Below, one piece after another: positions 42,402 to 50,901 of a stretch of DNA of 64,000 nucleotides. The notes below the pieces were generated by a model, which was not told where the DNA came from, ran no database searches, and saw only the letters and a list, made by a program, of their open reading frames with translations. Within the stretch, counting starts at the first letter, position 1, and every line of letters starts with the position of its first letter. Source of the DNA: Streptomyces sp. NBC_01210 (GTDB lineage: Bacteria > Actinomycetota > Actinomycetes > Streptomycetales > Streptomycetaceae); NCBI RefSeq assembly GCF_036010325.1, contig NZ_CP108549.1:8928001-8992000 (forward strand), given 5' to 3'. Both the position numbers and the translations under genes were made by a program.

Positions 42402-42584
42402 ACACAACAGTTCGGCGTCTGTCAGTTTCGGGGGTCGCCCGATCCGACGACGGGGGGCCACATGATCGTCGATGAACACGTACAGTGCCGCCGGAATGGC
42501 GTCCAGGCCGGTAGTCACACACGAGCCAACGGGCGCCCTTCGCCATGGTTGCGACCAGCACAAACATCGGACTCATTCATCCAG
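42402..42584 (-). pseudogene. IS982-family 5' end remnant (right copy)
   Basis: The minus strand reads VTTGLDAIPAALYVFIDDHV then RRRIGRPPKLTDAELLCLL, the N-terminal start and LTDAELLCL motif of IS982 transposases. Homology ends at 42402, where ICE-type coding sequence of the opposite strand takes over. The first 107 bases are an inverted copy of 39671-39777. Confidence 0.8.
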
Positions 42585-42788
42585 TGATGCTGGAGTCCGG
42601 ACTGCCCAAAGAGGACGTCGACGGCTCATGAGATTTACGACGGCAGGGTTGACGCGGGTTTGGCCCCCTCTTCGCTCGACGGCCAGGCATGGCAACCCGT
42701 AGGCCCGGTGGCCGGGGATCGTGTGGCCACGACTGCTCGCACGCACCTTGAGTGACTGTGCCGCCGGCGCTTGTGTCGTGCTCGGCCC

Positions 42789-43928
42789 TCAGACCGCGGG
42801 AACTGTGTGGTGGATCTGCCGCAGGAACGTGGCATTGTTCGGCGTATGCCGGATCCTGTCTAGCAGGGTTTCCAGGGCCGGCTGCCCGTCCCGCGAGTGA
42901 AGAGCGCGGCGCAGTCCACGCAGCGCTGCCAACTCCGCAGGAGAACGTAGGAGTTCTTCGCGCCGAGTGCCGGAGGGGGTGATGGCGACGGCCGGGAAGA
43001 TCCGTCTGTCCGCCAGCGCGCGGTCCAGTCGGAGCTCCATGTTGCCCGTGCTCTTCAGCTCTTCGAAGAAGTAGTCGTCTGCACGGGATCCGGTGTCGAC
43101 CAGCGCCGTGGCGAGGATGGTCAGCGAGCCTCCTTCCTCGGCGAGGCGGGCGGCTCCAAAGAGACGCTTGGGTCCCTGTACGGCTGCGGCGTCCACGCCG
43201 CCGGTGAGGGTTCGGCCGCCCGAGGTCGCCGCGTTGTTGTGCGCCCGGCACAGGCGGGTAAGGGAATCCAGCAGAATGACGACGTCCTGGCCCTGCTCCA
43301 CAAGCCGCTTCGCTCGCTCCACCGCGAGTTCTGCAAGGGCGATGTGTTCCTTGGCAGAGCGGTCGAAGGTCGAGGCGAGTACCTCACCTCGTACCGAACG
43401 GCGCATGTCGGTGACCTCTTCAGGGCGTTCGTCGAGCAACACCACCATGAGATGGCATTCAGGATGGTTGGCGGACACGGCGGCAGCCAGTTGCTGCAGA
43501 AGTACCGTCTTGCCGGTCTTGGGCGGCGCGACAATGAGCCCACGCTGGCCCTTGCCGACGGGCGCGACCAGGTCGACGAGCCGCGTTGTCAGGCTCCCTG
43601 CTCCGTGTTCGAGATGCAGGCGTTGCCTGGGGTGGAGCGGGGTGAGGTCGCCGAAGTGCGGACGGCCGCGGAGCTCCTTCGGTGGGCGGCCGTTGACCAG
43701 CTCCACCTGGGCGAGGGAGCGCGGCCGGCCGACGCGACCTTCGATGGCATCGCCCTTTCGCAGGCCGTGCTGGCGGATCTGGGCGGATGACACCTGCACG
43801 TCGCCCGTGCTCGGCAGAATGCCATGGGTGCGGAGGAAGCCATGCCCGTTGCTGGTGATGTCGAGGACGCCGACGGCCTGAACCGGTAGTTGTTGCTGGA
43901 CAGAGGGGGTTTCGAGAGTGCTGGTCAC
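42789..43928 (-). CDS. rho: Short second-copy transcription termination factor Rho
   Basis: A 379-residue Rho. Residues 17-75 form the cold-shock-like RNA-binding domain ([38 protein letters not shown]), with no N-terminal helix bundle and none of the long insert of housekeeping actinobacterial Rho. The ATPase domain is complete: Walker A at 134-141 (APPKTGKT), [20 protein letters not shown], Walker [17 protein letters not shown]-loop [10 protein letters not shown], and [13 protein letters not shown] before the R-loop. AAAGGA precedes the GTG start. It is surrounded by mobile-element debris; compact form and location suggest acquisition or duplication. Confidence 0.95.
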   Translation of the reverse strand: MTSTLETPSVQQQLPVQAVGVLDITSNGHGFLRTHGILPSTGDVQVSSAQIRQHGLRKGDAIEGRVGRPRSLAQVELVNGRPPKELRGRPHFGDLTPLHPRQRLHLEHGAGSLTTRLVDLVAPVGKGQRGLIVAPPKTGKTVLLQQLAAAVSANHPECHLMVVLLDERPEEVTDMRRSVRGEVLASTFDRSAKEHIALAELAVERAKRLVEQGQDVVILLDSLTRLCRAHNNAATSGGRTLTGGVDAAAVQGPKRLFGAARLAEEGGSLTILATALVDTGSRADDYFFEELKSTGNMELRLDRALADRRIFPAVAITPSGTRREELLRSPAELAALRGLRRALHSRDGQPALETLLDRIRHTPNNATFLRQIHHTVPAV

Positions 43929-44727
43929 GCGGGTCCTTTCGCGGACATGATGAAGGAGGGCCCGGGGGATGCTGCAGAGTTACGCATCGTGCGGCGGGCA
44001 AAGGCCGAGAGCCGGGAAGAAGATCTGGTGCTGAGAGCTGGACTGCCGGTCGTGAAAAGACGGGCGTATCAGCGAAATTGAAGGAAACAAGCACTGGCGC
44101 CGAAGTGAAGGCGTACACACGTGCTGTTTGCAAGGTACCACTCAGCGCCAGGGGATGCTAGCGGCCGTGTTGCGGAGCCCGTTCGCCCCAGTGACCAAGC
44201 GCCTGGTGGGAGGGCTGTACGGGGCATGACCGACTTTCTTGTCGTCGTGTGCCGAGCTCGTCCGGGACCAGGCGGTGGATTTTGGCCACACTCGCGGGTC
44301 CCAGGACAAGCTCTACGGCCACATAGAGCCCGCCAAGAGGTGGTCCAGGTTTGGGAGTTCTGCCGCCCGGCCGCACGCTCTCCCCGGGACACGTCCGCAT
44401 CGCCCATCGTCTGTGCCAACTTCGCCCCGCACCTGACGACACGCCACCGGACTCTGTACGTCGTGGCCATGGACACCCGCAGTGTGCGCTGGTCGCACAC
44501 CGAGGCGGCACGGATCGGCCACCTTGTGTCCACCGACCCCAGCGTCGCGCTCTCCGGCCACGACGTCACGCAGATCGACAACGCACGCTGGGGCGCTCCG
44601 CTCGCGCCAAAGTGTCGCTACTAGGAAGATCGACGGCGCGGAATCGGTGGGAATCGCCTACGACAGCGTGCGCGAGCAGCTGCTCGGTGCGGTCCCGCTG
44701 GCGTGATCGAGCGATGGCCAATCGCAT
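43929..44727. other. Long region upstream of Rho with no supported gene
   Basis: The first 200 bases should carry the rho promoter and leader. Further right, fragments such as MDTRSVRWSHTEAARIGHLV and DGAESVGIAYDSVREQLLGA are protein-like, but I could assign no family or start. Confidence 0.4.
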
Positions 44728-45165
44728 CACTGACCGCGTGTGACGGGGCATCGAAGGGCACCCTGGCCCTGCAGCCTGGGCATGGGTCGTGGCCGACACG
44801 CAAGGTCAGCCCGAGTCGTGGAAGGCCGGACAACTCGGCAAGGCCACCAACAACGTTGCGGAGCTGACCGCGTTGCTGGAGTTGGTGCTGGAGGCGACCG
44901 ACCCGGCCGTGCCACTCGAGGTGCGCATGGACTCGCAGTACGCGATGAACGCCGTGACCAAATGGATCGGCGGATGGCAACGAAACGGCTGGAAAACTGG
45001 GCGGCCGGCAAACCCGTCGCCAACCGCGACCACGTCGTACGCATCGACGAACTGCTGGCCGGCGGCACCGTGGACTTCCGCTAGGTCCCGGCCCACCAGG
45101 AAGACGGAGACCACCTCAACGCGATCGTCGACCAGGCCGCGAGCGAGACTGCGCTGACCCAGCAG
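44728..45165 (+). pseudogene. RNase HI-domain relic
   Basis: CDGASKG (catalytic Asp region) is followed after a one-base deletion by GPAAWAWVVADTQGQPESWK, GQLGKATNNVAELTALLELV (Glu motif), VRMDSQYAMNAVTKWIGGWQ (second Asp), another shift, and DHLNAIVDQAA (final Asp) after a TAG. All four acidic positions of RNase HI are recognisable, but at least two frameshifts and one stop make it non-functional. Confidence 0.75.
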
Positions 45166-45174
45166 GCTGCAGGT

Positions 45175-45640
45175 GAGCCCGGCACCAGGGGCCGCCCGCC
45201 CCGCCACGGAGGCGAGTTCGTATTCGGCGACCCCGCCACCTGGAACACCCCCGATGCGCAGACGGTGACTGAAACCCGTCTCTACGGCACCGTCACCGTC
45301 CGGGTCTGGGACCGGCTCCACCCCAGACTCACCCACCGCTCGGCCTGGACGACCCAGCTCGGGGCCCTGCCGTTGATCGAAGGCTCCGTGATCCGCCTGC
45401 AGGTCGACCACCTACCCAGCGGCGCGACGCCGAAGCCGGTCTGGCTGTGGTGGTCGGGCACCGACGCCGGCGAGACGGAAGTCGACCCTGCTCTGGCAGG
45501 CATTCCTGCGGCGATTCGACATCGAGCACACGTTCCGGCTGTTCAAGCAGACCCTGGGCTGGACCTGCCCGAAGATCCGCCCCTCGAAGCGGCCGACTGC
45601 TGGACCTGGCTGATCCTCACCGCCTTCACCCAGTTCTGGC
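45175..45640 (+). pseudogene. Transposase C-terminal fragment (putative NF041680-type)
   Basis: The frame runs GRPPRHGGEFVFGDPATWNT, VTETRLYGTVTVRVWDRLHP, EGSVIRLQVDHLPSGATPKP VWLWWSGT, then after a shift WQAFLRRFDIEHTFRLFKQT LGWTCPKIRP. The GRPxxHGxEFxFxDPATW and FRRFDIEHTFRxxKQTLGWT blocks mark a DDE transposase family frequent in Streptomyces. The 5' part is replaced by the RNase HI relic. Confidence 0.75.
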
Positions 45641-46975
45641 TCGCCCGGCGCGGCGGTGTTGGCGTTGCCGCAGCAGGGCGGGCAACCACGGCGCGGCACC
45701 GAGGACGGCCAGCAGCGACAGCAGCGGTGTGGACCACCATGACGAGACAGTCGTCGGCGGTGGCGAAGCGGCGCGCGCCACCCAGGGACGTGCCGTCTTC
45801 GACCACGCCAGGAACGCGTCGCCGATGGGGAGCAGGCCGACGGCATAGCGTTTGGTCCACGGAGTGTCGACCGGCAGGCCGACGAGTTCGGAGTAGTTGG
45901 CCAGTGCCGCAGCGAGCGGGGCGTCGTGGTGAACCTGGGCGGCGCCGATGGTGACCACGCTCGCCGACAGGCTTACGCCGAGGGGGAGTGGGCCGGAGTC
46001 GATGTCGGCCGGGCCGTCCATGCCGTCGGGGTACTCCCGCACGGCTGGCCCGAGGCCGAGTGGCCAGGTCACGTACTGGCTGCGGAAGCGCCGGTACTGG
46101 TCGTCGGCGAAGGCGGGATCCACCTCGGGAAGGAAGCGCTGGATGATGCTCTGTGAGCTGCCCCTGGCCACCTCCACCGGTTCACCGGTGGAGGCGTCGA
46201 CCCGGTGCGGGAGCAGTCCGGTTTGCGCGTCGAGGCGCTGCCCTACGCCCCGTAGCCAGCGCTGGACAGTTTTGTCGAACCGGGGCGGCAGCAGCGTGTC
46301 GTGCAGCCGCAGGGACGCCATCGCCACGGTGGAGTCGACCGGCCATGCCTGCCCGGCGTAGGCGGGCAGGTAGGGCGACGGTGAGGCATCGAATGCCGCG
46401 CCGAGGGCGGCGGTATCGTTGACGAATCGCCGCAGTTCACTGGGCTGGCGTTGCCCGACGGGCTGCAGGCTCAGTACGCCGCCGCGTAGCCAGTTGCTCC
46501 AGCCGCGGTAGAAGACTCCGTACGGTGGGACGAGGTTGGGGCTGAACGGAGCGCGGCCGGCTGGCGAGTCGAGCTGGTGCAACGCCCAGCGTGCTTCCCG
46601 CAGTGCCTCCGCCTGCTCACCGGCCGGATCGCGCAACCCGATTTCGACCCAGCTCAGGCCGTACAGCGCGTGCAGGAAGAAGTACCCCTCCGGGAATTGC
46701 TGTTGTGCCTCGTCACCGGCCTGACTGTTCAACTGCGCCCGGAGGAAGGCCAGCTGCCGCAGGACCCCGGGCGGCTCCCCCGTCGTTCCCGTGGTGGCGG
46801 GCGCGACCAGCCGCACCGCACTCACGACGGCGCAGAGGCTGACCGCGACCGCGACCACGCGACGCAGCCAGCGCAGGTATCCGCGAGCTGGGGACGGTGA
46901 AGGCGCGGTGGTGCCCCCGGCTGCCGCGGTCCCCGGCCCACGATCGGTCTCCGGATCCGTTCTGCCTGCTCTCAT
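45626..46975 (-). CDS. Large membrane-anchored protein of unknown function (alpha/alpha-barrel-like)
   Basis: A 449-residue protein. A Pro/Ala-rich N-terminus precedes one membrane helix (VVAVAVSLCAVVSAVRLVAP). The long exported part is helical, with aromatic-Gly motifs (NLVPPYGVFYRGWSNWLRGG; AYAGQAWPVDSTVAMASLRL), and ends with another hydrophobic segment (WWSTPLLSLLAVLGAAPWLP) and a basic tail. The repeated helical hairpins with WPxDS and FYRGW resemble (alpha/alpha)6 barrels of glycosidase/epimerase-like proteins, but I do not recognise a family. I take the ATG at 46975; an in-frame start near 47113 would add 46 residues. Confidence 0.75.
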   Translation of the reverse strand: MRAGRTDPETDRGPGTAAAGGTTAPSPSPARGYLRWLRRVVAVAVSLCAVVSAVRLVAPATTGTTGEPPGVLRQLAFLRAQLNSQAGDEAQQQFPEGYFFLHALYGLSWVEIGLRDPAGEQAEALREARWALHQLDSPAGRAPFSPNLVPPYGVFYRGWSNWLRGGVLSLQPVGQRQPSELRRFVNDTAALGAAFDASPSPYLPAYAGQAWPVDSTVAMASLRLHDTLLPPRFDKTVQRWLRGVGQRLDAQTGLLPHRVDASTGEPVEVARGSSQSIIQRFLPEVDPAFADDQYRRFRSQYVTWPLGLGPAVREYPDGMDGPADIDSGPLPLGVSLSASVVTIGAAQVHHDAPLAAALANYSELVGLPVDTPWTKRYAVGLLPIGDAFLAWSKTARPWVARAASPPPTTVSSWWSTPLLSLLAVLGAAPWLPALLRQRQHRRAGRARTG

Positions 46976-47795
46976 GGCCAAGTCCGGGGTCACCTCGTTT
47001 CGTTGGGGCAGCGGCTCGCCGAGGGACTTGCCTTCCGCTGCGTCGGATTCACCCTGCGCGTGGGTGTGCGCCCAGGTCACGGCTGCCACCGTACTGCAAC
47101 CGTGGTTGGACACAACGCGGTGACTGCGTTGGTGATGTTGGCGGGGTGCTGACGACTGTGCCAGTGGGTGCTTGCCTGGTTGGGAGCGGGGCGGTGTCGG
47201 CGGTTGGGGTGGTCGTGATGTCGTTGCGGCCGAAGAGTCATCAGCGGATTCCGGTCAGGACGGAGCGGACGGTGTGAGTTCTTGAGATGTGCACGGGTCT
47301 GATCAGGCCCGTGACCACCGGTCCCGGAAGGAATCTGGGCAATCGAGTTGGTGTGCAGGCAGCGTCTTGAACTGCGCTGATCGCAGCAGGTCTGCCTGCG
47401 GCCAACGGGCCTGGGGCGTGCTGACCTGCGGTGCCGGAAGAACCTGGAATCCTGCTATTGCTTCTGGAATTTCTGCAGGTCAGAGCAGTCTAGTTGGCTG
47501 TCGCTGGGCTGGCCGCGGCGTCGTCACAGAACAGGCGCAGGAGCCCGGAATCGTTGAGGTCCTGCCTGATCTCGCTCGTCGCGGTGTACACGGCGAAGTC
47601 CTTCCCGATGAGGTAGCCTCCGCCGCGCTCTTTGGCCCTGGCCTGGAAGGTCGATCGGCGCGAGTACTTCCACGCCGTTGCCTCGGACCCTGTTCGGCCT
47701 CTTACACCACTCCACCGGGCAGCTGTCGCGGCCCGGTGGAGATCCGGTGGTGAAGCGGCCGGTCAGGCCCGCGCCCGTACTCGCCACTCCGGCGC
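46976..47795. other. Gap with an open minus-strand frame lacking a start
   Basis: Ending at 47490, a minus-strand frame reads QARAKERGGGYLIGKDFAVY then TATSEIRQDLNDSGLLRLF, protein-like and free of stops for about 90 codons, but it has no initiator or recognised motif. It could be a 5'-truncated gene. The rest of the gap holds no supported gene. Confidence 0.4.
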
Positions 47796-48299
47796 TCAGG
47801 GGTGCATTCGCGCGCCCTTGAGGACCTTGTCCACCGCGTTGCGGGGTCCGTATACGGCCATCCCCACCAGATCGAGCTGGTCCTTGCGCACAGCCCGTAC
47901 GGCCGCCCGGTTGTCCCGGTCGTTGCCCGTGCTGAACAGATCCGACGTGAACACGGCCCTCGGCAGCGAGCGGGACAGCGCACGACCGTGCGCGGCGGTC
48001 AGTGTCTCCTTCGTCCCCTCGAAGACCAGCACCGGCTGGCGGAACATCGGCAGGTACGCGGTGTCGTCGGCGTCCGTGTACGGCTCGCCGATCACCTCGG
48101 GTGACGCCGTGCCGAGCCCGCTGACCAGGAAGGCGGTCACATTCAGCCGCTGCCAGGACTCAAGGTCGTCGCGCAGCAGGACGGCGATCTTGGTGTCGAA
48201 GCGCACAGGCGCGTTCTCATCCCCGGCCCCAGTCCCGGCCCCAGTCCCGGCCCCGGTCCAGGCCACGGCCCCCGCCTCGGTCTCATCCTCGGTTCTCAT
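47796..48299 (-). CDS. DUF2000-family protein
   Basis: A 167-residue protein. Residues about 12-25 are encoded by a 12-bp direct repeat giving TGAGTGAGTGAG; the conserved domain follows: RFDTKIAVLLRDDLESWQRL NVTAFLVSGLG, EVIGEPYTDADDTAYLPMFR QPVLVFEG, and the later SLPRAVFTSDLFSTGND. DUF2000 has a peptidyl-tRNA-hydrolase-2-like fold with unknown substrate. It is divergent from an AraC-type regulator only 49 bp away, a frequent pairing that suggests regulation by it. Confidence 0.9.
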   Translation of the reverse strand: MRTEDETEAGAVAWTGAGTGAGTGAGDENAPVRFDTKIAVLLRDDLESWQRLNVTAFLVSGLGTASPEVIGEPYTDADDTAYLPMFRQPVLVFEGTKETLTAAHGRALSRSLPRAVFTSDLFSTGNDRDNRAAVRAVRKDQLDLVGMAVYGPRNAVDKVLKGARMHP

Positions 48300-48348
48300 G
48301 CTTCGAGACTCCGGGGTGCACGCCTTCTCCGTCTTGTACGTTCTTTGC

Positions 48349-49194
48349 GTGACGACCCGGCAGGAGATCTCCGCTTGGCGCCCGCCGGTCGCGGGTGTCG
48401 TTGAGGTCTTCCACGCCCACTTCACCGAGCACGCGTACCCCATGCACGTCCACGACGCCTGGACTTTGCTGATCGTCGACGACGGTGCGGTCCGCTACGA
48501 CCTGGACCGCTACGAGCGCGGCACCCCGAGCGACACCGTGAGCCTGCTCCCACCGCAGGTCCCGCACAACGGCTCACCTGCCACCCCTCAGGGCTTCCGC
48601 AAGCGCGTGCTCTACCTCGACATGACACAGCTGGACGAGAGCTTCATCGGGCCGGCGGTCGACGGCCCGGACCTCACAGAGCCCGTCCTGCGCAGACGCG
48701 TCGGACAGCTGCACACAGCCCTCGCGAACCGGGGCGACGAGTTCGAGGCGGAGAGCCGTCTGGCCCTCATCAGTGAGCGACTGCGCCGGCACCTGCGTCC
48801 CAGGCCGGCCCTCGGCAGCGCGGGGCCCGACGGCGGCATCGCCCAGAGCCTGCGTGACCTCCTCGACGAACGACTGCTTGAAGGCATCGCCCTGGAAGAG
48901 GCCGCGCGCCTGCTCCACGCCCACCCCACCCACCTCGTACGTGCCTTCAGCGGCGCCTTCGGTATCGCCCCGCACCAGTACATGACCTCCCGCCGCGTCG
49001 ACCTGGCCCGCCGTCTGCTACTCGACGGGCAGCCGCCGGGCGAGGTAGCGACCGCCGCCGGCTTCTACGACCAGTCCCACCTCACCCGGCACTTCAAGCG
49101 GGTCGTGGGCGTCCCCCCGGGCCGGTACGCCCGTACCGGAGCCGCCAGCTCCTTGAGGTACAGCGCGATGGGCTCGACCGGTCTCCCGAACTGA
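48349..49194 (+). CDS. AraC-family transcriptional regulator (cupin-type N-terminus)
   Basis: A 281-residue regulator from a GTG at 48349: AraC_binding cupin (FTEHAYPMHVHDAWTLLIVD DG, HxH and later PHNGSP) and a C-terminal double HTH (LEGIALEEAARLLHAHPTHL VRAFSGAFGIAPHQYMTSRR; ATAAGFYDQSHLTRHFKRVV G). The second HTH and the GxxPGRY end are diagnostic. Divergent to the DUF2000 gene, which it probably controls. Its last codons overlap an integrase remnant on the opposite strand. Confidence 0.93.
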   Translation: MTTRQEISAWRPPVAGVVEVFHAHFTEHAYPMHVHDAWTLLIVDDGAVRYDLDRYERGTPSDTVSLLPPQVPHNGSPATPQGFRKRVLYLDMTQLDESFIGPAVDGPDLTEPVLRRRVGQLHTALANRGDEFEAESRLALISERLRRHLRPRPALGSAGPDGGIAQSLRDLLDERLLEGIALEEAARLLHAHPTHLVRAFSGAFGIAPHQYMTSRRVDLARRLLLDGQPPGEVATAAGFYDQSHLTRHFKRVVGVPPGRYARTGAASSLRYSAMGSTGLPN

Positions 49195-49271
49195 TCCAGC
49201 ACCCTGTACGGCTCCCAAGGGTCTCCCGTCTCCAGCAACTGACCTAACTCGGGCGGGACGAAATGCCTCAT
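49130..49271 (-). pseudogene. N-terminal remnant of a phage-type site-specific integrase
   Basis: From an ATG at 49271: MRHFVPPELGQLLETGDPWE PYRVLDQFGRPVEPIALYLK ELAA. The PYRVLDxxGxPVxPIxxYLxELxA pattern begins the SAM-like core-binding domain of tyrosine recombinases of actinobacterial elements. It is cut by the AraC 3' end; no catalytic Arg/Tyr region remains. Confidence 0.6.
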
Positions 49272-49454
49272 ATCCCTTCCGGGACGTTCTTCATAAAGCA
49301 CGGCAGGAAGCGAGCAGAACCTCAACTGACCTGCGCAGACTCATGAGTTGGTTCTGTCAACAGGCCACAGCTGCCTTTGTGGCACCTATTCAGCCGAGGT
49401 CACATATGCCGGGACACGGCAGTTGGAGCCTGCGCGACCCTCGACCCGGCGTGA

Positions 49455-49722
49455 TCAGCTCACTGGAGGGCACGCTCCGGAGACGGTGGAGAAGAAGCGC
49501 TCGATCATCACCGGGTCGTCCGCCATGGCGCGCATCAGTGCCAGACGGCGATTCGGCCGGAGCTCTGCCACGGCCAGGGTGTCCCGGCGGCGGTCCATGT
49601 CCAGCTCGTCGCGGTCGAGGTCGTATTGGCGCAGCGCGGCGTCCAGCCGGGGCCGGTCCTGCAGGCCGTCCGCGACGCTGTCCGTCAGGACCGTCGCCTG
49701 CCGCCAGGCGTCGGTGATGCCT
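49455..49722 (-). pseudogene. C-terminal fragment of an FAD-dependent oxidoreductase
   Basis: It reads GITDAWRQATVLTDSVADGL, DAALRQYDLDRDELDMDRRR and MADDPVMIERFFSTVSGACP PVS, stop at 49455. The GxGITDAWRQAxxLxxxV...RLxAxLxxYxxxRD segment is the helical end of monooxygenase-type flavoproteins. The FAD-binding domain is missing. Confidence 0.6.
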
Positions 49723-49890
49723 TGCCGATGATCGAGTCCTTGTGGACACAGGTCTGTTGTTCAACGCTGGGGTCAGTGACCTTCGCCAGGAAGTTCCCGC
49801 GACTCCCTAAAGGTTGTCGCGTAAGTGGTTGGTGGGGCTATCGCTGGATACTGGTCGCTGTCTTTCTTGCTGGTTGCGAAGGGGGTCCTG

Positions 49891-50205
49891 GTGGTTGTTC
49901 TGCAAGCTGAAGCAGTCCGGTGGGTGGCCGATGAGTTCCCGGGCTGGGTGGAGGTTCAGTTCACCGATGCGGCTAGCAGGCGCTGGTCCCTGGTCGACAA
50001 GTGTCCGATCTTCGATGCGCCGGATGGCCTCGGCCCGGAGTCGGCCTATCCGCTGGAGGTGGGTGTCGTCTGTGTGATACGCGAGACCACGACAGCAGCG
50101 GAAGACGAGATTGTCACCGTCTCCACCTCGGTGCATGGCGTCACGGCCCTCAGCGGGGAAGACGAGTTCAAAGTGAGGCGGAACCAGCTCGTCCCGTCAG
50201 TGTGA
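49891..50205 (+). CDS. Conserved hypothetical protein
   Basis: A 104-residue protein starting at GTG 49891 after AGGGGG: VVVLQAEAVRWVADEFPGWV EVQFTDAASRRWSLVDKCPI FDAPDGLGPESAYPLEVGVV C. The pattern WVxVxxTDAxGxxWxLVDKxPIF and the alternating strands suggest a small beta-rich protein seen in many Streptomyces; polymorphic-toxin immunity proteins often look like this, but no toxin is adjacent, so no function is assigned. Confidence 0.6.
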   Translation: MVVLQAEAVRWVADEFPGWVEVQFTDAASRRWSLVDKCPIFDAPDGLGPESAYPLEVGVVCVIRETTTAAEDEIVTVSTSVHGVTALSGEDEFKVRRNQLVPSV

Positions 50206-50901
50206 GGTAGGTCCCGACGTAGTGGTGGGACAACTCGGCGGCTGCCGCGCGGTAGCGGTCGGCGGCCGGTCCGGTGATCTTCTCGCCGGAGGCGATGCGC
50301 TCGCCGGCCTGGGTGAGCGTCTCGGCCAGGGCCCAGGCCCTTTTCCTGGTCGAGGACTTCGGGCGTGTCGGCCCTGGAGCGGCCTAATGGTGGAGTCGGG
50401 TATTGGAACTGTTCGAATACCTGCCTGTTCGGCATCCCCGGTGGTTAGCCCCAGAGCGTGCGCACGGTTGGCGCACCCACACCGTCAAACAAGTCGAGGG
50501 CCTCTAGGAACGCGACTGGCTTGACGTCATGCTGCACGTCCGGGCCTTGTTCAGCCCCTGTGCCAAGGATCCAGGGCGGGCAGATCTTCAACTCGCCCTT
50601 TGACCTTGGTCGGCTGAGGATTGGAAGCGAGGAAGGCACAACGTCGGCTGGTGCGGGAGAGAGCGGTAGGAGTCCTGACGCGCAGCAACAAGGAGCCGGC
50701 AGGCGGGCACATCCAGGTACAACCGGCCGGTCCGCGGCCTGCCCGAGGTCGACCTTCTCCGGCAGGCTGTGCCGGCACAACAGCTTCGCTTTTGGGCTGG
50801 GGCGGACGAAGATCCGGCCGCCCAATTCGCGTACGCGTTGAACACCCGCGGGCAGTCCCGCCGTACAACTGAGAAAGGCGGAGACCGGCGCGCAGCAAGG
50901 G
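50206..50901. other. Gap with decayed frames
   Basis: A minus-strand stretch (ALAETLTQAGERIASGEKIT, then GPAADRYRAAAAELSHHYVG TYL, about 50205-50345) is protein-like and resembles ICE or phage proteins of unknown role; it has no start. The remainder holds no supported gene. Confidence 0.4.

Noticed and set aside
42789..43928. Bicyclomycin-resistance Rho
   Set aside because: The residues I could compare (equivalents of the contact and resistance positions in EEVTDM, LLDSLTR and ALVDTGS) match the sensitive E. coli protein, and no bicyclomycin biosynthesis gene is present.
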